Source: an uncultured Alphaproteobacteria bacterium
GTDB taxonomy: Bacteria; Pseudomonadota; Alphaproteobacteria; Sphingomonadales; Sphingomonadaceae
Reading direction: 5' to 3'
Assembly: GCA_903934325.1 (NCBI GenBank)
Contig: CAIZNH010000031.1
Location: forward strand, 80,335 to 144,334
DNA: 64,000 bases
Each line of letters starts with the position of its first letter. Position 1 is the first letter of the stretch. Made by a program: the position numbers and the translations under genes. Positions 9,950-16,140 of this stretch are shown one piece after another. The notes beneath the pieces are model-generated. The model saw only the letters and a list, made by a program, of their open reading frames with translations. It did not search any database and was not told the origin of the DNA.

Positions 9950-10084
9950 TCAGCTGTTGCGCATGTTCTCCAGCCCCTTGATCCCGCCGGGCTTGAGGCT
10001 CGGCTGGCTGGCGTTCGTCTTGGGGCCGGCGTCCTTCTTGGGTTTGCGCGCTTCCCGGCTCTTCCGCTGTTGGCCCTTGGCCAT
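9950..10084 (-). CDS. 44-aa highly basic small protein
   Basis: From the ATG at 10084 (AAGGAA site upstream) the protein is MAKGQQRKSREARKPKKDAG then PKTNASQPSLKPGGIKG and ends ENMRNS. It resembles the small Lys/Arg-rich MAKGQxRSNRExxKPKKD proteins common in Proteobacteria, whose function is not known. An upstream in-frame start would add an unrelated cysteine-rich stretch and is rejected. The AT-rich region upstream (10140-10275) is shared divergently with the cold-shock-like gene. Confidence 0.72.
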   Translation of the reverse strand: MAKGQQRKSREARKPKKDAGPKTNASQPSLKPGGIKGLENMRNS

Positions 10085-10186
10085 GAGATGTTCCTTGCAG
10101 GCGATATGCCCGAGGATTGCGGTGCGCCCCTCCTGACAACAAGTCAATCGCCATGGACAAATAAAGATCAATTAAAATATTTAGTC

Positions 10187-10216
10187 TTGTAATTATTCGC
10201 GGCGACACCATATCAA
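10187..10216 (+). promoter_or_regulatory. Candidate promoter in an AT-rich intergenic region
   Basis: Within a locally AT-rich stretch (about 10140-10275) unlike its surroundings, TTGTAA and TATCAA are spaced 18 nt apart, close to sigma-70 -35/-10 spacing. It would drive the cold-shock-like gene at 10347 with a leader of about 120 nt. This is inferred from pattern only. Confidence 0.3.
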
Positions 10217-10346
10217 TAAGGCTACCAGTCAAACATGATTTAAAGACTGCCAAATAATAACGGCAGATCAGTTTTATGTGACTCTTGGCCCCGTGCGCAA
10301 GTTGTCACATTCGGCTTCCCGTGCGGACACGAAAGGAAGCATCATC

Positions 10347-10589
10347 ATGACCCAGTATGGCAAGATCAAGTCCTACGACACCGGCAAGGGCTCCGGGACG
10401 ATCACGCCGGACAAGGGCGGCGACGTGCTCTCGTTCAGCAAGTCCGACCTGCAACAGCAGGCGCAGGAACCGCGCGCCAATCAGCGTTACGGCTATGACA
10501 CGCGCCAGATCGATGGGGGCAAGGTCCATGCGATCAACCTCCAGATGGAACAGGGCGAAAGCGACAATTCTGCCAAGCAGCAGAGCTGA
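10347..10589 (+). CDS. Cold-shock-domain-like small protein
   Basis: 80-codon gene with a GAAAGGAAG site. MTQYGKIKSYDTGKGSGTIT then PDKGGDVLSFSKSDLQQQAQ follows the cold-shock-domain beginning (G-x-I-K-x-[FY]-x-x-x-K-G-x-G-x-I-x-P-D). It has Tyr where RNP1 Phe is usual, and the C-terminal strand is RYGYDTRQIDGGKVHAINLQ. It is a divergent CspA relative, probably an RNA-binding protein. The true CspA-like gene is at 13439. A UUCG-capped hairpin and an intrinsic terminator follow immediately. Confidence 0.75.
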   Translation: MTQYGKIKSYDTGKGSGTITPDKGGDVLSFSKSDLQQQAQEPRANQRYGYDTRQIDGGKVHAINLQMEQGESDNSAKQQS

Positions 10590-10593
10590 CGCG

Positions 10594-10650
10594 GCGGGCT
10601 TCGGCCCGCACTCGGGGGCTTCCGGAGCAATCCGGGAGCCCCTGCCTTTT
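10594..10650 (+). terminator. UUCG hairpin plus intrinsic terminator after the cold-shock-like gene
   Basis: Two consecutive hairpins are visible. The first is GCGGGC-TTCG-GCCCGC at 10594-10609. The second, larger one is GGGGCTTCCGGA / TCCGGGAGCCCC at 10615-10642, followed by a short T-run (10647-10650). The second has the shape of a Rho-independent terminator. Confidence 0.7.
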
Positions 10651-10674
10651 CCTCCGGCAAGAAAGGTCCGCCCG

Positions 10675-10881
10675 ATGGACATGAACCAACTGCTCCACGC
10701 CCACCAGATCGCCCTGATCGGCAAGGCCCGCACCACCCTCAAAGCCCCCTGCGCCGCCTATGGCGACACCATCGCCCTGCTCGCAGGCCGCATCCAGGCG
10801 CTGCGCGAAGATGGCGGCGCGGACGTGGGCGCCGGACGGTTCGTGACGGGCGAGCCGGTTGCGGAATACCTCGCGCGCTGA
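10675..10881 (+). CDS. 68-aa small protein of unknown function
   Basis: From the ATG at 10675 (AAGAAAGG site) the protein is MDMNQLLHAHQIALIGKART, TLKAPCAAYGDTIALLAGRI, QALREDGGADVGAGRFVTGE, PVAEYLAR. It is helical and soluble, with one cysteine and no recognised domain. It lies just behind the terminator of the cold-shock-like gene and carries its own terminator (10924-10943). Confidence 0.55.
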   Translation: MDMNQLLHAHQIALIGKARTTLKAPCAAYGDTIALLAGRIQALREDGGADVGAGRFVTGEPVAEYLAR

Positions 10882-10923
10882 GCACGCGGATCGTAGCTGA
10901 CGGCGCGGAGGCCCTGCTTGCGC

Positions 10924-10943
10924 CCCCGCCGGAGCGGGGCTTT
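10924..10943 (+). terminator. Short intrinsic terminator
   Basis: CCCCGC-CGGA-GCGGGG followed by C and TTT, 42 nt after the 68 aa gene. The stem is short but GC-only, and the position fits. Confidence 0.5.
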
Positions 10944-11121
10944 ACGCACAGGTGCAGATGGATGGGCGCAGACATATTCTTGTCCTTGAAATCTTGCGAG
11001 AAAGCGTTTGCCACTCATTGGTGCGCAATGTAGCCTTTCATCTCCAAGCCAATTGCGTGGGCGCAATAACTTGCCCTGAACGCGGATTTTCATGAGGGCT
11101 TGGCAGGGTGGGGGCTCTGCT

Positions 11122-11802
11122 ATGCATGTGCGGCGAAAGCGCTATCAGGAAGGTGGGCGCTTCTTCTCGGTCTTTCGGGTCGAACTGGAACCGGACGAGT
11201 TGGCTGCTCTCAACAGCGCCGGTCTCGGCAGCTTCAAGATCCAGCGCCACGCCGGAGCGATAACCGGCAATTCCTTCACCGCGCTGTCGGTCGCCAATGC
11301 GTTCCAGGCGCAGGTCAAGCGCCTGCGCAACCGCTGGAGCGTCGCGCTGGCCCGGACAACGGGCTACATCTTCTTCGATGTTGTGCTGTTCTACCTGCGG
11401 CTCATTCGCGACGTCGTGCTGTTCTTCCTCAAGGTCCTGTTCGGCAAGCGCCAGTCTTTCGCCGACCTGCTGGTCGGCGTGAAATACAGCGCCAAGCGGG
11501 TCGAGGATCTCAAGGAAATCGAGACTTTCGTGCTCGTGTCGATCGCTGCGGTCCATGAGGCGTTGCGCTATGCCATGGACCTCGAGCGCGATGACCTGTT
11601 CGAGGACAATGCATATCGCGAGGAGATTCCCGGCCTCACCTTTGCAGGGTCGCTGGCGGTCAGCGAAGCGGGAGCTGCGGGCGATCTCAACACCAACCTT
11701 TCGGACCTGTCGGGGATGCTCGACGAGGATGCTGCGACAGAAGAAACCCTGGACGCGGGCGCGATCGGGGATGTGGTCGGCGCTCTGGCAGACGGGATGT
11801 AG
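11122..11802 (+). CDS. Protein of unknown function with a central hydrophobic helical segment
   Basis: About 226 aa from the ATG at 11122 (MHVRRKRYQEGGRFFSVFRV); another in-frame ATG lies 10 codons upstream and neither has a strong ribosome-binding site. An N-terminal region (ELEPDELAALNSAGLGSFK) is followed by a hydrophobic amphipathic stretch (GYIFFDVVLFYLRLIRDVVL then FFLKVLFGKRQSF) that could associate with a membrane. The acidic C-terminal tail (LSDLSGMLDEDAATEETLDA) contrasts with the basic N terminus. I do not recognise the family. The downstream anchored protein at 11865 is 62 nt away and may be an operon partner. Confidence 0.6.
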   Translation: MHVRRKRYQEGGRFFSVFRVELEPDELAALNSAGLGSFKIQRHAGAITGNSFTALSVANAFQAQVKRLRNRWSVALARTTGYIFFDVVLFYLRLIRDVVLFFLKVLFGKRQSFADLLVGVKYSAKRVEDLKEIETFVLVSIAAVHEALRYAMDLERDDLFEDNAYREEIPGLTFAGSLAVSEAGAAGDLNTNLSDLSGMLDEDAATEETLDAGAIGDVVGALADGM

Positions 11803-11864
11803 GCGCGTCCGGGCTGGCCGGATGGGGAATCCTTCCAAGGACTTCGCAAAGGGGGCGAGGGAAG

Positions 11865-12419
11865 ATGGTTGAAAGCGCAAATGAACCGATTGGCGATGAT
11901 CGCGCCGATTTCGATGTGAGCACCATCAAGGAGGCCAAATCGCTCTCCACCATCGGGGTTGTGATTGGTGCGGTGATTCCCGGCGTGCTGTTTGTCTTCC
12001 TGCTCATCGTCGGCGCGCTCGCCCCGGCTGAACCAGCCGCCGAGCCGCCAGCCGATGTCGCCACCGATGCAATGGCCGTGGAGGAAGCTGCAGCCGAGGC
12101 GGTGGAAGCAGCAGAGGCCGCGGCAGCGGAGGTGGATCCTGCGCCTTTGGGCGAATACACGATCAGCGCTACTGGAAGGCCGTCCATTTGGGTCAATTTC
12201 AACGCGGACGGCACCTATGATGATGAGGCTGCAGGCGGCAAATGGACCTATGATGAGAACGGGGTTCTGTGTCTGACCGATAACGGAACGGTATTTGCGA
12301 TCTGCTCCCAGAAAACTTCGGGGAACGATGACCTCTCGACTTGGGCCAATACCGTAAATCCGTCGGTCCAGTTCAATCTCGAGAAGGTCTATCCCGATGC
12401 CATGGAGCCTGCATATTGA
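11865..12419 (+). CDS. Membrane-anchored protein with Ala/Glu linker and small C-terminal domain, function unknown
   Basis: 184 aa behind a GAGGGAAG site. A cytoplasmic N terminus of about 28 residues is followed by one transmembrane helix (STIGVVIGAVIPGVLFVFLL), then a low-complexity Pro/Ala/Glu linker (PAEPAAEPPADVATDAMAVE). A compact beta-rich periplasmic domain (GRPSIWVNFNADGTYDDEAA, GKWTYDENGVLCLTDNGTVF) contains two cysteines (VLCL, AICSQ) and resembles a lipocalin-like sensor. The layout is that of an anchored periplasmic binding module. The family is not recognised. Confidence 0.65.
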   Translation: MVESANEPIGDDRADFDVSTIKEAKSLSTIGVVIGAVIPGVLFVFLLIVGALAPAEPAAEPPADVATDAMAVEEAAAEAVEAAEAAAAEVDPAPLGEYTISATGRPSIWVNFNADGTYDDEAAGGKWTYDENGVLCLTDNGTVFAICSQKTSGNDDLSTWANTVNPSVQFNLEKVYPDAMEPAY

Positions 12420-12443
12420 GGCCGGGCCGCTGGCCCCCATGCC

Positions 12444-12911
12444 TTAACGCGCCAGCCCCACCAGCACCCGGTCCAGCGCCTGCAGGAAGCGTGAGCGATC
12501 CGTCTTGCTGAAGGGGGCGGGGCCGCCGCCTATGCCGTCCATGCCGGCGCGCAGGTCTGCCATGATCGCGCGCGTGGCAATGGCGCCGCCGATGCTGGCG
12601 TGGCTGAATTCCTCGCCATTATGTTTCAGCACCCGCGCGCCGGCTTTCAGGCAGCGTTCGGCGAGCAGTATGTCGGCGGTGATGACCACGCACTTGCCTT
12701 TGGGCAGCCCATCCGCGGCTTCCGCGATCCAGTCATCCGCCGCGTCGAAGCTGTCGCTCACCACCACGCGCTTGATGCGCGGGCTGTCGGGGATGCGGAA
12801 AGGCGCGTTGCTGACCACGCGCACCTCGGCGCGGAACCGGTCGGCGACGCGGTAGATCTCGTCCTTCACCGGGCAGGCATCGGCATCGATCAGAATGGTG
12901 ATGGGTGACAT
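12444..12911 (-). CDS. YaiI/YqxD family protein (UPF0178, DUF188)
   Basis: 155 aa, the typical size of the UPF0178 family. It has the PIN-like acidic start ILIDADACPVKDEIYRVADR, VVSDSFDAADDWIA, ITADILLAERCLKAGARVL, NGEEFSHASIGGAIATRAIM and GGPAPFSKTDRSRFLQALDR, all family hallmarks. The conserved aspartates suggest a PIN-like nuclease fold, but no reaction has been established. Its upstream leader (12959-13200) carries a dispersed element that also precedes the cyclophilin gene at 54464. Confidence 0.9.
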   Translation of the reverse strand: MSPITILIDADACPVKDEIYRVADRFRAEVRVVSNAPFRIPDSPRIKRVVVSDSFDAADDWIAEAADGLPKGKCVVITADILLAERCLKAGARVLKHNGEEFSHASIGGAIATRAIMADLRAGMDGIGGGPAPFSKTDRSRFLQALDRVLVGLAR

Positions 12912-12958
12912 GGCGCCAGTCTAGCCGCGCGGGGCGGGCAGGGTAAGGGGCGCTGGCT

Positions 12959-13200
12959 GGCTTTCCTACGGATGCGATGTGCGCCATCCTCGCGGCTTGG
13001 GTGCCTGAGGGGGATTTTGGCCCCTCGCAGTCGGGCTTGCGGCGTTTCCCCCGCGTGAAACATTAGAAATACAGTAAAATCAGTATCATACGCGAAAATC
13101 ACGCGGTTTCAGGCCCCCTCCAGCCCCGATTTGACCCCCGGATGACCCCCGGATGACCCCCTGATGATCCCGCGTTGACCCCCTCTTGGCCTGCGCGATT
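12959..13200 (-). repeat. Dispersed leader element, copy A (upstream of the YaiI gene)
   Basis: The gene-free stretch 12912-13438 is split between this element and the csp leader. Read on the minus strand the element contains, in order: short tandem GGGGGTCATCC-type units (13133-13190), GGGGCTGGAGGGGGCCTGAA (around 13110-13128), ATGTTTCACGCGGGGGAAAC (13044-13063) and GTAGGAAAGCC (12959-12969). The same four modules in the same order occur at 55574-55800. A coding role is unlikely because the modules do not keep a common frame. The function is unknown; a shared promoter/leader or a repeat family is inferred. Confidence 0.5.
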
Positions 13201-13438
13201 AGGTCTTTCGGGCATTGTGTGCTATACACTCCGCCGCTGACGTCGAAATTTGCGACGGACTTCGAAATTTGCGCTCCGCCGCTTGCCTCGGGTTCCACCC
13301 ATCGGCCCCGGCGTTAACCAGACGACGACTTCCTTTCATCGGACGATTACGCACGACGCTTTGTGCCCGCCGGGCACAAGGCACACCCGCTTGGCCAGTG
13401 CCTTGCGGGCAACACGTTGTTCTTGAAAGGAACACACC
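13201..13438 (+). promoter_or_regulatory. Long structured leader of the CspA-like gene
   Basis: A TATACA -10-like box (13223-13228) precedes roughly 200 nt of untranslated leader, as is usual for cold-shock genes. The leader has a 12-bp direct repeat TCGAAATTTGCG (13243-13254 and 13262-13273). It also has a strong hairpin TTGTGCCC-GCC-GGGCACAA (13361-13379) and an overlapping competitor AAGGCAC/GTGCCTT (13378-13384 with 13398-13404). Mutually exclusive hairpins just before an AAAGGA ribosome-binding site suggest a temperature-responsive switch; this is inference. Confidence 0.5.
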
Positions 13439-13651
13439 ATGAGCAAGACCGGAACCGTCAAGTTTTTCAACACCGACAAGGGCTATGGCTTCATCCAGCC
13501 CGACGACGGCTCGTCGGACAGCTTCGTCCACATCACCGCCGTGCAGGCCGCCGGCATGCACAGCCTCGATAAGGACCAGCGTCTGAACTACGAGCTCGAG
13601 CGTGGCCGCAACGGCAAGGAAAGTGCCGTGAACCTCTCGGCTGCTGACTAG
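13439..13651 (+). CDS. CspA-family cold-shock protein
   Basis: 70 aa. MSKTGTVKFFNTDKGYGFIQ then PDDGSSDSFVHITAVQAAGM contains both RNA-binding motifs (KGYGFI = RNP1, SFVHI = RNP2). Such proteins bind single-stranded RNA/DNA and melt structures at low temperature. The ribosome-binding site GAAAGGA is well placed, and the gene has a long structured 5' leader. A GC-rich hairpin at 13663-13695 follows. Confidence 0.93.
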   Translation: MSKTGTVKFFNTDKGYGFIQPDDGSSDSFVHITAVQAAGMHSLDKDQRLNYELERGRNGKESAVNLSAAD

Positions 13652-13662
13652 ATGATACCGGC

Positions 13663-13695
13663 AGGGGGCGGGCACCAGAGCGTGCCTCGCCCCTT
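13663..13695 (+). terminator. Candidate terminator hairpin after the CspA-like gene
   Basis: AGGGGGCGGGCAC pairs with GTGCCTCGCCCCTT across a six-base loop with one bulge. The T-run is weak, so this may be a 3' end stabiliser rather than a true terminator. Confidence 0.45.
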
Positions 13696-13753
13696 CGCCA
13701 CCCCCTGATTGACGCACTCCCGCCTTCCCCCCTCTCCCGGCAGGACACCCCCC

Positions 13754-13987
13754 ATGGCCCAGACCTACGAATTCTACAGCGAACGCGCTGATGAAGCCGC
13801 CGCGCTTGCTGCGCAGGCGACGCTCGAGAATGTGCGCGACCGTGAACTGCGCTCCGAAAAGACGTGGCGGGGGCTTGCCGAACAGGCGCGCAAGACTGCG
13901 ATCCAGCGCGACAAGGCCGATCGCGAACGCGCGGAAAAGCGCGCGAACGAGGCTGAAGCTACAGCTCCGGTGGCCGAAGCGCTCTAG
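13754..13987 (+). CDS. 77-aa charged coiled-coil-like protein of unknown function
   Basis: From the ATG at 13754 (AGGACA site): MAQTYEFYSERADEAAALAA, QATLENVRDRELRSEKTWRG, LAEQARKTAIQRDKADRERA, EKRANEAEA. It is almost entirely one long amphipathic, highly charged helix, so a coiled coil is likely. Small proteins of this look are frequent in Sphingomonadales; their role is not established. Its stop shares a CTAG with the convergent photolyase-like gene (13984-13987). Confidence 0.65.
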   Translation: MAQTYEFYSERADEAAALAAQATLENVRDRELRSEKTWRGLAEQARKTAIQRDKADRERAEKRANEAEATAPVAEAL

Positions 13988-15222
13988 CGCGCCCCGGCAA
14001 TCCCGCATGTCGCCAGCAGAGCTTCGATCTGCTTGGCTACCCCGAAAAACCCTGCCTTGGCATGGGGCCAGGTGGCGCGGTCGAGATCGCCCAGGAGGGT
14101 GATCACGCGCCCCCCGGATGCCAGTGCCGCAATCTCCGGCGCGAGCGCATCGCGGGTCCATCCGGCGGGTAAGTAAGGCACGGCGATGCGGCTGACGCCT
14201 GCGGCTTCGAGCAGCGGCGCAAGCGGCTCGCCCGCGCTCCACTCTACCGCAGAACAGCCGAACGCCGCAGCGGCCTCGGCCATCCCGCCCGCCAGCGCCC
14301 CTTGCGCGAAAGCCGCGGCATGGGTGCCAAGCGCACCGGGCGAGCGCGCCGCGGCCCGCCCCGCGCCGATCACCAGCGCGGGTGCTTTCGGCAGAGCGAG
14401 CGGGGCGTGATGCGCGGCCTCGTCATGCAGCAGCAGCGCGAAGGGCTCCGCGAAATCCTCAGGGCTTGTCGGCGGCGGCAGATCGGGCAGGCGGCGGGCA
14501 TATTCCTGCGGCTCGCTGAGCGGTTCGGCATCCTCTGCCAAGCCCTCAGCGGCCAGGGGGCCACCCTCGCGTCCGGCGGTGTAGCGCGCGATATTCTCGG
14601 CCCTTGCGAGGTAGTGCTTGCCCTTGGTGTGCAGACCCACGACCCAGCGCCACGACAGCGTGTTCGAGGCGGCATCGGCGTCCATCAGGTGCCTGAGGAA
14701 CAGGTCCGCACCCAGCCGCCAGTCGAGCTTCAGCGTGAAGATCCAGATGCTCGCAAACCACATCCGCGCGTGATTGTGGAGGTAGCCGGTCTCTACCAGC
14801 TCCTGCACCCAGACATCGAAGGCGGCGATGCCGGTGCGCCCTTCCACCGCCTCAGCATAGGCCTTGCGCAGGCCCGCATTGCCCTCCAGCGCGGCGAGCC
14901 CATGGTCGCGGCCCTTGCAGTAATCGTCCCAGATCTGGGGGCGCTGTTCGAGGTAGCCCTTGAAGTAGAGCCGCCAGAACACCTCGGCGATGAACTTCTC
15001 GGCCGCCCGCGGGGAATGCTGGCCGAGCACCGCCTCCAGCACTTCGGGCGCGCCGATCAAACCGGCGTGGAGCCAGGGCGATAACTGGCTGACATTGCCA
15101 CGCGCGCCTTCTGCGGCCGGACCATCATCGGCGTTGCGAGTCTCGGCATAGTGGCGCCCGGCGGCGTGCAGAAATTCGGCGAGGCGCGCAAGGCCGCGCG
15201 CGCGGGAAGGGGTGAAGTCCAT
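13984..15222 (-). CDS. Photolyase/cryptochrome-like FAD-binding protein lacking the usual N-terminal antenna domain
   Basis: 412 aa. Residues about 45-245 match the photolyase FAD domain: NVSQLSPWLHAGLIGAPEVL, EVFWRLYFKGYLEQRP, GYLHNHARMWFASIWIFTLK, DWRLGADLFLRHLMDADAAS and NTLSWRWVVGLHTKGKHYLA. Ordinary photolyases have an alpha/beta antenna domain first. Here the protein begins almost directly with the FAD domain, and a roughly 140-residue alpha/beta-looking region (ALVIGAGRAAA, GVSRIAVPYLPAGW, GGRVITLLGDLDRATWPHAK) follows at the C terminus. It could be a permuted photolyase or a flavoprotein of other function; the light-dependent repair role is unproven. It shares a CTAG stop with the convergent 77 aa gene. 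Confidence 0.8.
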   Translation of the reverse strand: MDFTPSRARGLARLAEFLHAAGRHYAETRNADDGPAAEGARGNVSQLSPWLHAGLIGAPEVLEAVLGQHSPRAAEKFIAEVFWRLYFKGYLEQRPQIWDDYCKGRDHGLAALEGNAGLRKAYAEAVEGRTGIAAFDVWVQELVETGYLHNHARMWFASIWIFTLKLDWRLGADLFLRHLMDADAASNTLSWRWVVGLHTKGKHYLARAENIARYTAGREGGPLAAEGLAEDAEPLSEPQEYARRLPDLPPPTSPEDFAEPFALLLHDEAAHHAPLALPKAPALVIGAGRAAARSPGALGTHAAAFAQGALAGGMAEAAAAFGCSAVEWSAGEPLAPLLEAAGVSRIAVPYLPAGWTRDALAPEIAALASGGRVITLLGDLDRATWPHAKAGFFGVAKQIEALLATCGIAGAR

Positions 15223-15286
15223 GGGCGGGCAATGCCTTGGCGCGCACGCGGTTCCGCCCTATTCCTGCAAGTGAGGAGAGACTTTC

Positions 15287-15736
15287 ATGCAACCCTGCTG
15301 CCTTCCGCTGCTCGCCGCGCTCACGCTCGCTGCCGCCTGCACCCCTGCCAAGACCGACGGGATCGATCCGCAAGGCAAGGCCTTCGATGCGGTGTCACCC
15401 GACGAGGTGGTGACGCTGATGGGCAACGAGCCGTTCTGGAACCTCAGGATCACCCGTGACACCGCGCTCTGGACCACGCCCGAGAACCCTGACAGCACGC
15501 CAATCGCCGTCACCCGCTTTGCCGGAAATGGCGGGCTGGGCTTTAACGGCACGCTTGACGGCAAGCCGCTCACCGCCGCGCTCACCCCCGGGCAATGTTC
15601 GGACGGGATGAGCGACCGGCGCTATCCCTTCGTCGCCACTATCGCTTTGGGCGGGGAGACTTTGCAGGGCTGCGGCTATACCACAGGCCAGCCGTTCACC
15701 GGCGGCGAAGGTTCACCCGAGGGAGACACACCATGA
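15287..15736 (+). CDS. Lipoprotein of the COG3650 type
   Basis: 149 aa with a lipoprotein signal peptide (PLLAALTLAAAC, lipobox LAAAC with Cys at residue 18). The domain shows GNEPFWNLRI, AVTRFAGNGGLGFNGTLDGK and GQCSDGMSDRRYPFVATIAL, which are features of a widespread periplasmic domain annotated COG3650. It often has a paired cysteine (GQC...QGCGY here). It is probably an outer-membrane-anchored periplasmic protein of unknown function. It overlaps the next gene by ATGA (15733-15736). Confidence 0.8.
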   Translation: MQPCCLPLLAALTLAAACTPAKTDGIDPQGKAFDAVSPDEVVTLMGNEPFWNLRITRDTALWTTPENPDSTPIAVTRFAGNGGLGFNGTLDGKPLTAALTPGQCSDGMSDRRYPFVATIALGGETLQGCGYTTGQPFTGGEGSPEGDTP

Positions 15737-16140
15737 CCATGACCGGAGGCTGCCTGTGCGGCAAGGTGCGCTACACCTGCGAGAGCGATCCGCTGCTCTG
15801 CGTCACCTGCCATTGCAAGAACTGCCAGCGGCAGGCGGGATCGAGCCTTTCGGTGATCATCGGCGTGCCCACCGATGCCGTCAGCCACGAGGGCGAGCTC
15901 ACCACCTATAACGACACCGGCGACAGCGGCGCGACCGTGCGGCGCCAGTTCTGCGGCACCTGCGGATCGCCCGTGTTCACGCGGGTCGGAAGCCCGCCGG
16001 GGATGATGTTCATCAAGGCTGGAACGCTGGATGATACCAGCATCCTCAAGCCCGCCTTCCACTGCTACACCAAGAGCAAGCAGGACTGGGTGGAGCTGGG
16101 CGATATTCCCGGCTTCGAGACCGTGCCCCAAGGCCTCTAG
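15733..16140 (+). CDS. GFA family (glutathione-dependent formaldehyde-activating type) zinc-binding protein
   Basis: 135 aa. The family's cysteine framework is intact: GGCLCGKVRY (residues 6-15), VTCHCKNCQRQAGSSLSVI, and RRQFCGTCGSPVFTR, giving two zinc sites. The family includes S-(hydroxymethyl)glutathione synthase, but most members have unknown substrates, so only the fold is claimed. It is translationally coupled to the upstream lipoprotein. Its stop codon shares CTAG with the convergent protease (16137-16140). Confidence 0.9.
   Translation: MTMTGGCLCGKVRYTCESDPLLCVTCHCKNCQRQAGSSLSVIIGVPTDAVSHEGELTTYNDTGDSGATVRRQFCGTCGSPVFTRVGSPPGMMFIKAGTLDDTSILKPAFHCYTKSKQDWVELGDIPGFETVPQGL

Noticed and set aside
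13044..13063. ParB parS site (TGTTTCACGTGAAACA-like) in the GTTTCCCCCGCGTGAAACAT segment
   Set aside because: Only the right half (GTGAAACA) fits; the left half is CCCCC-type and the same form recurs at 55636-55655 without symmetry.
13199..14242. 347-codon minus-strand frame over the csp region
   Set aside because: Opposite to the CspA-like and 77 aa genes; no ribosome-binding site and no family match.
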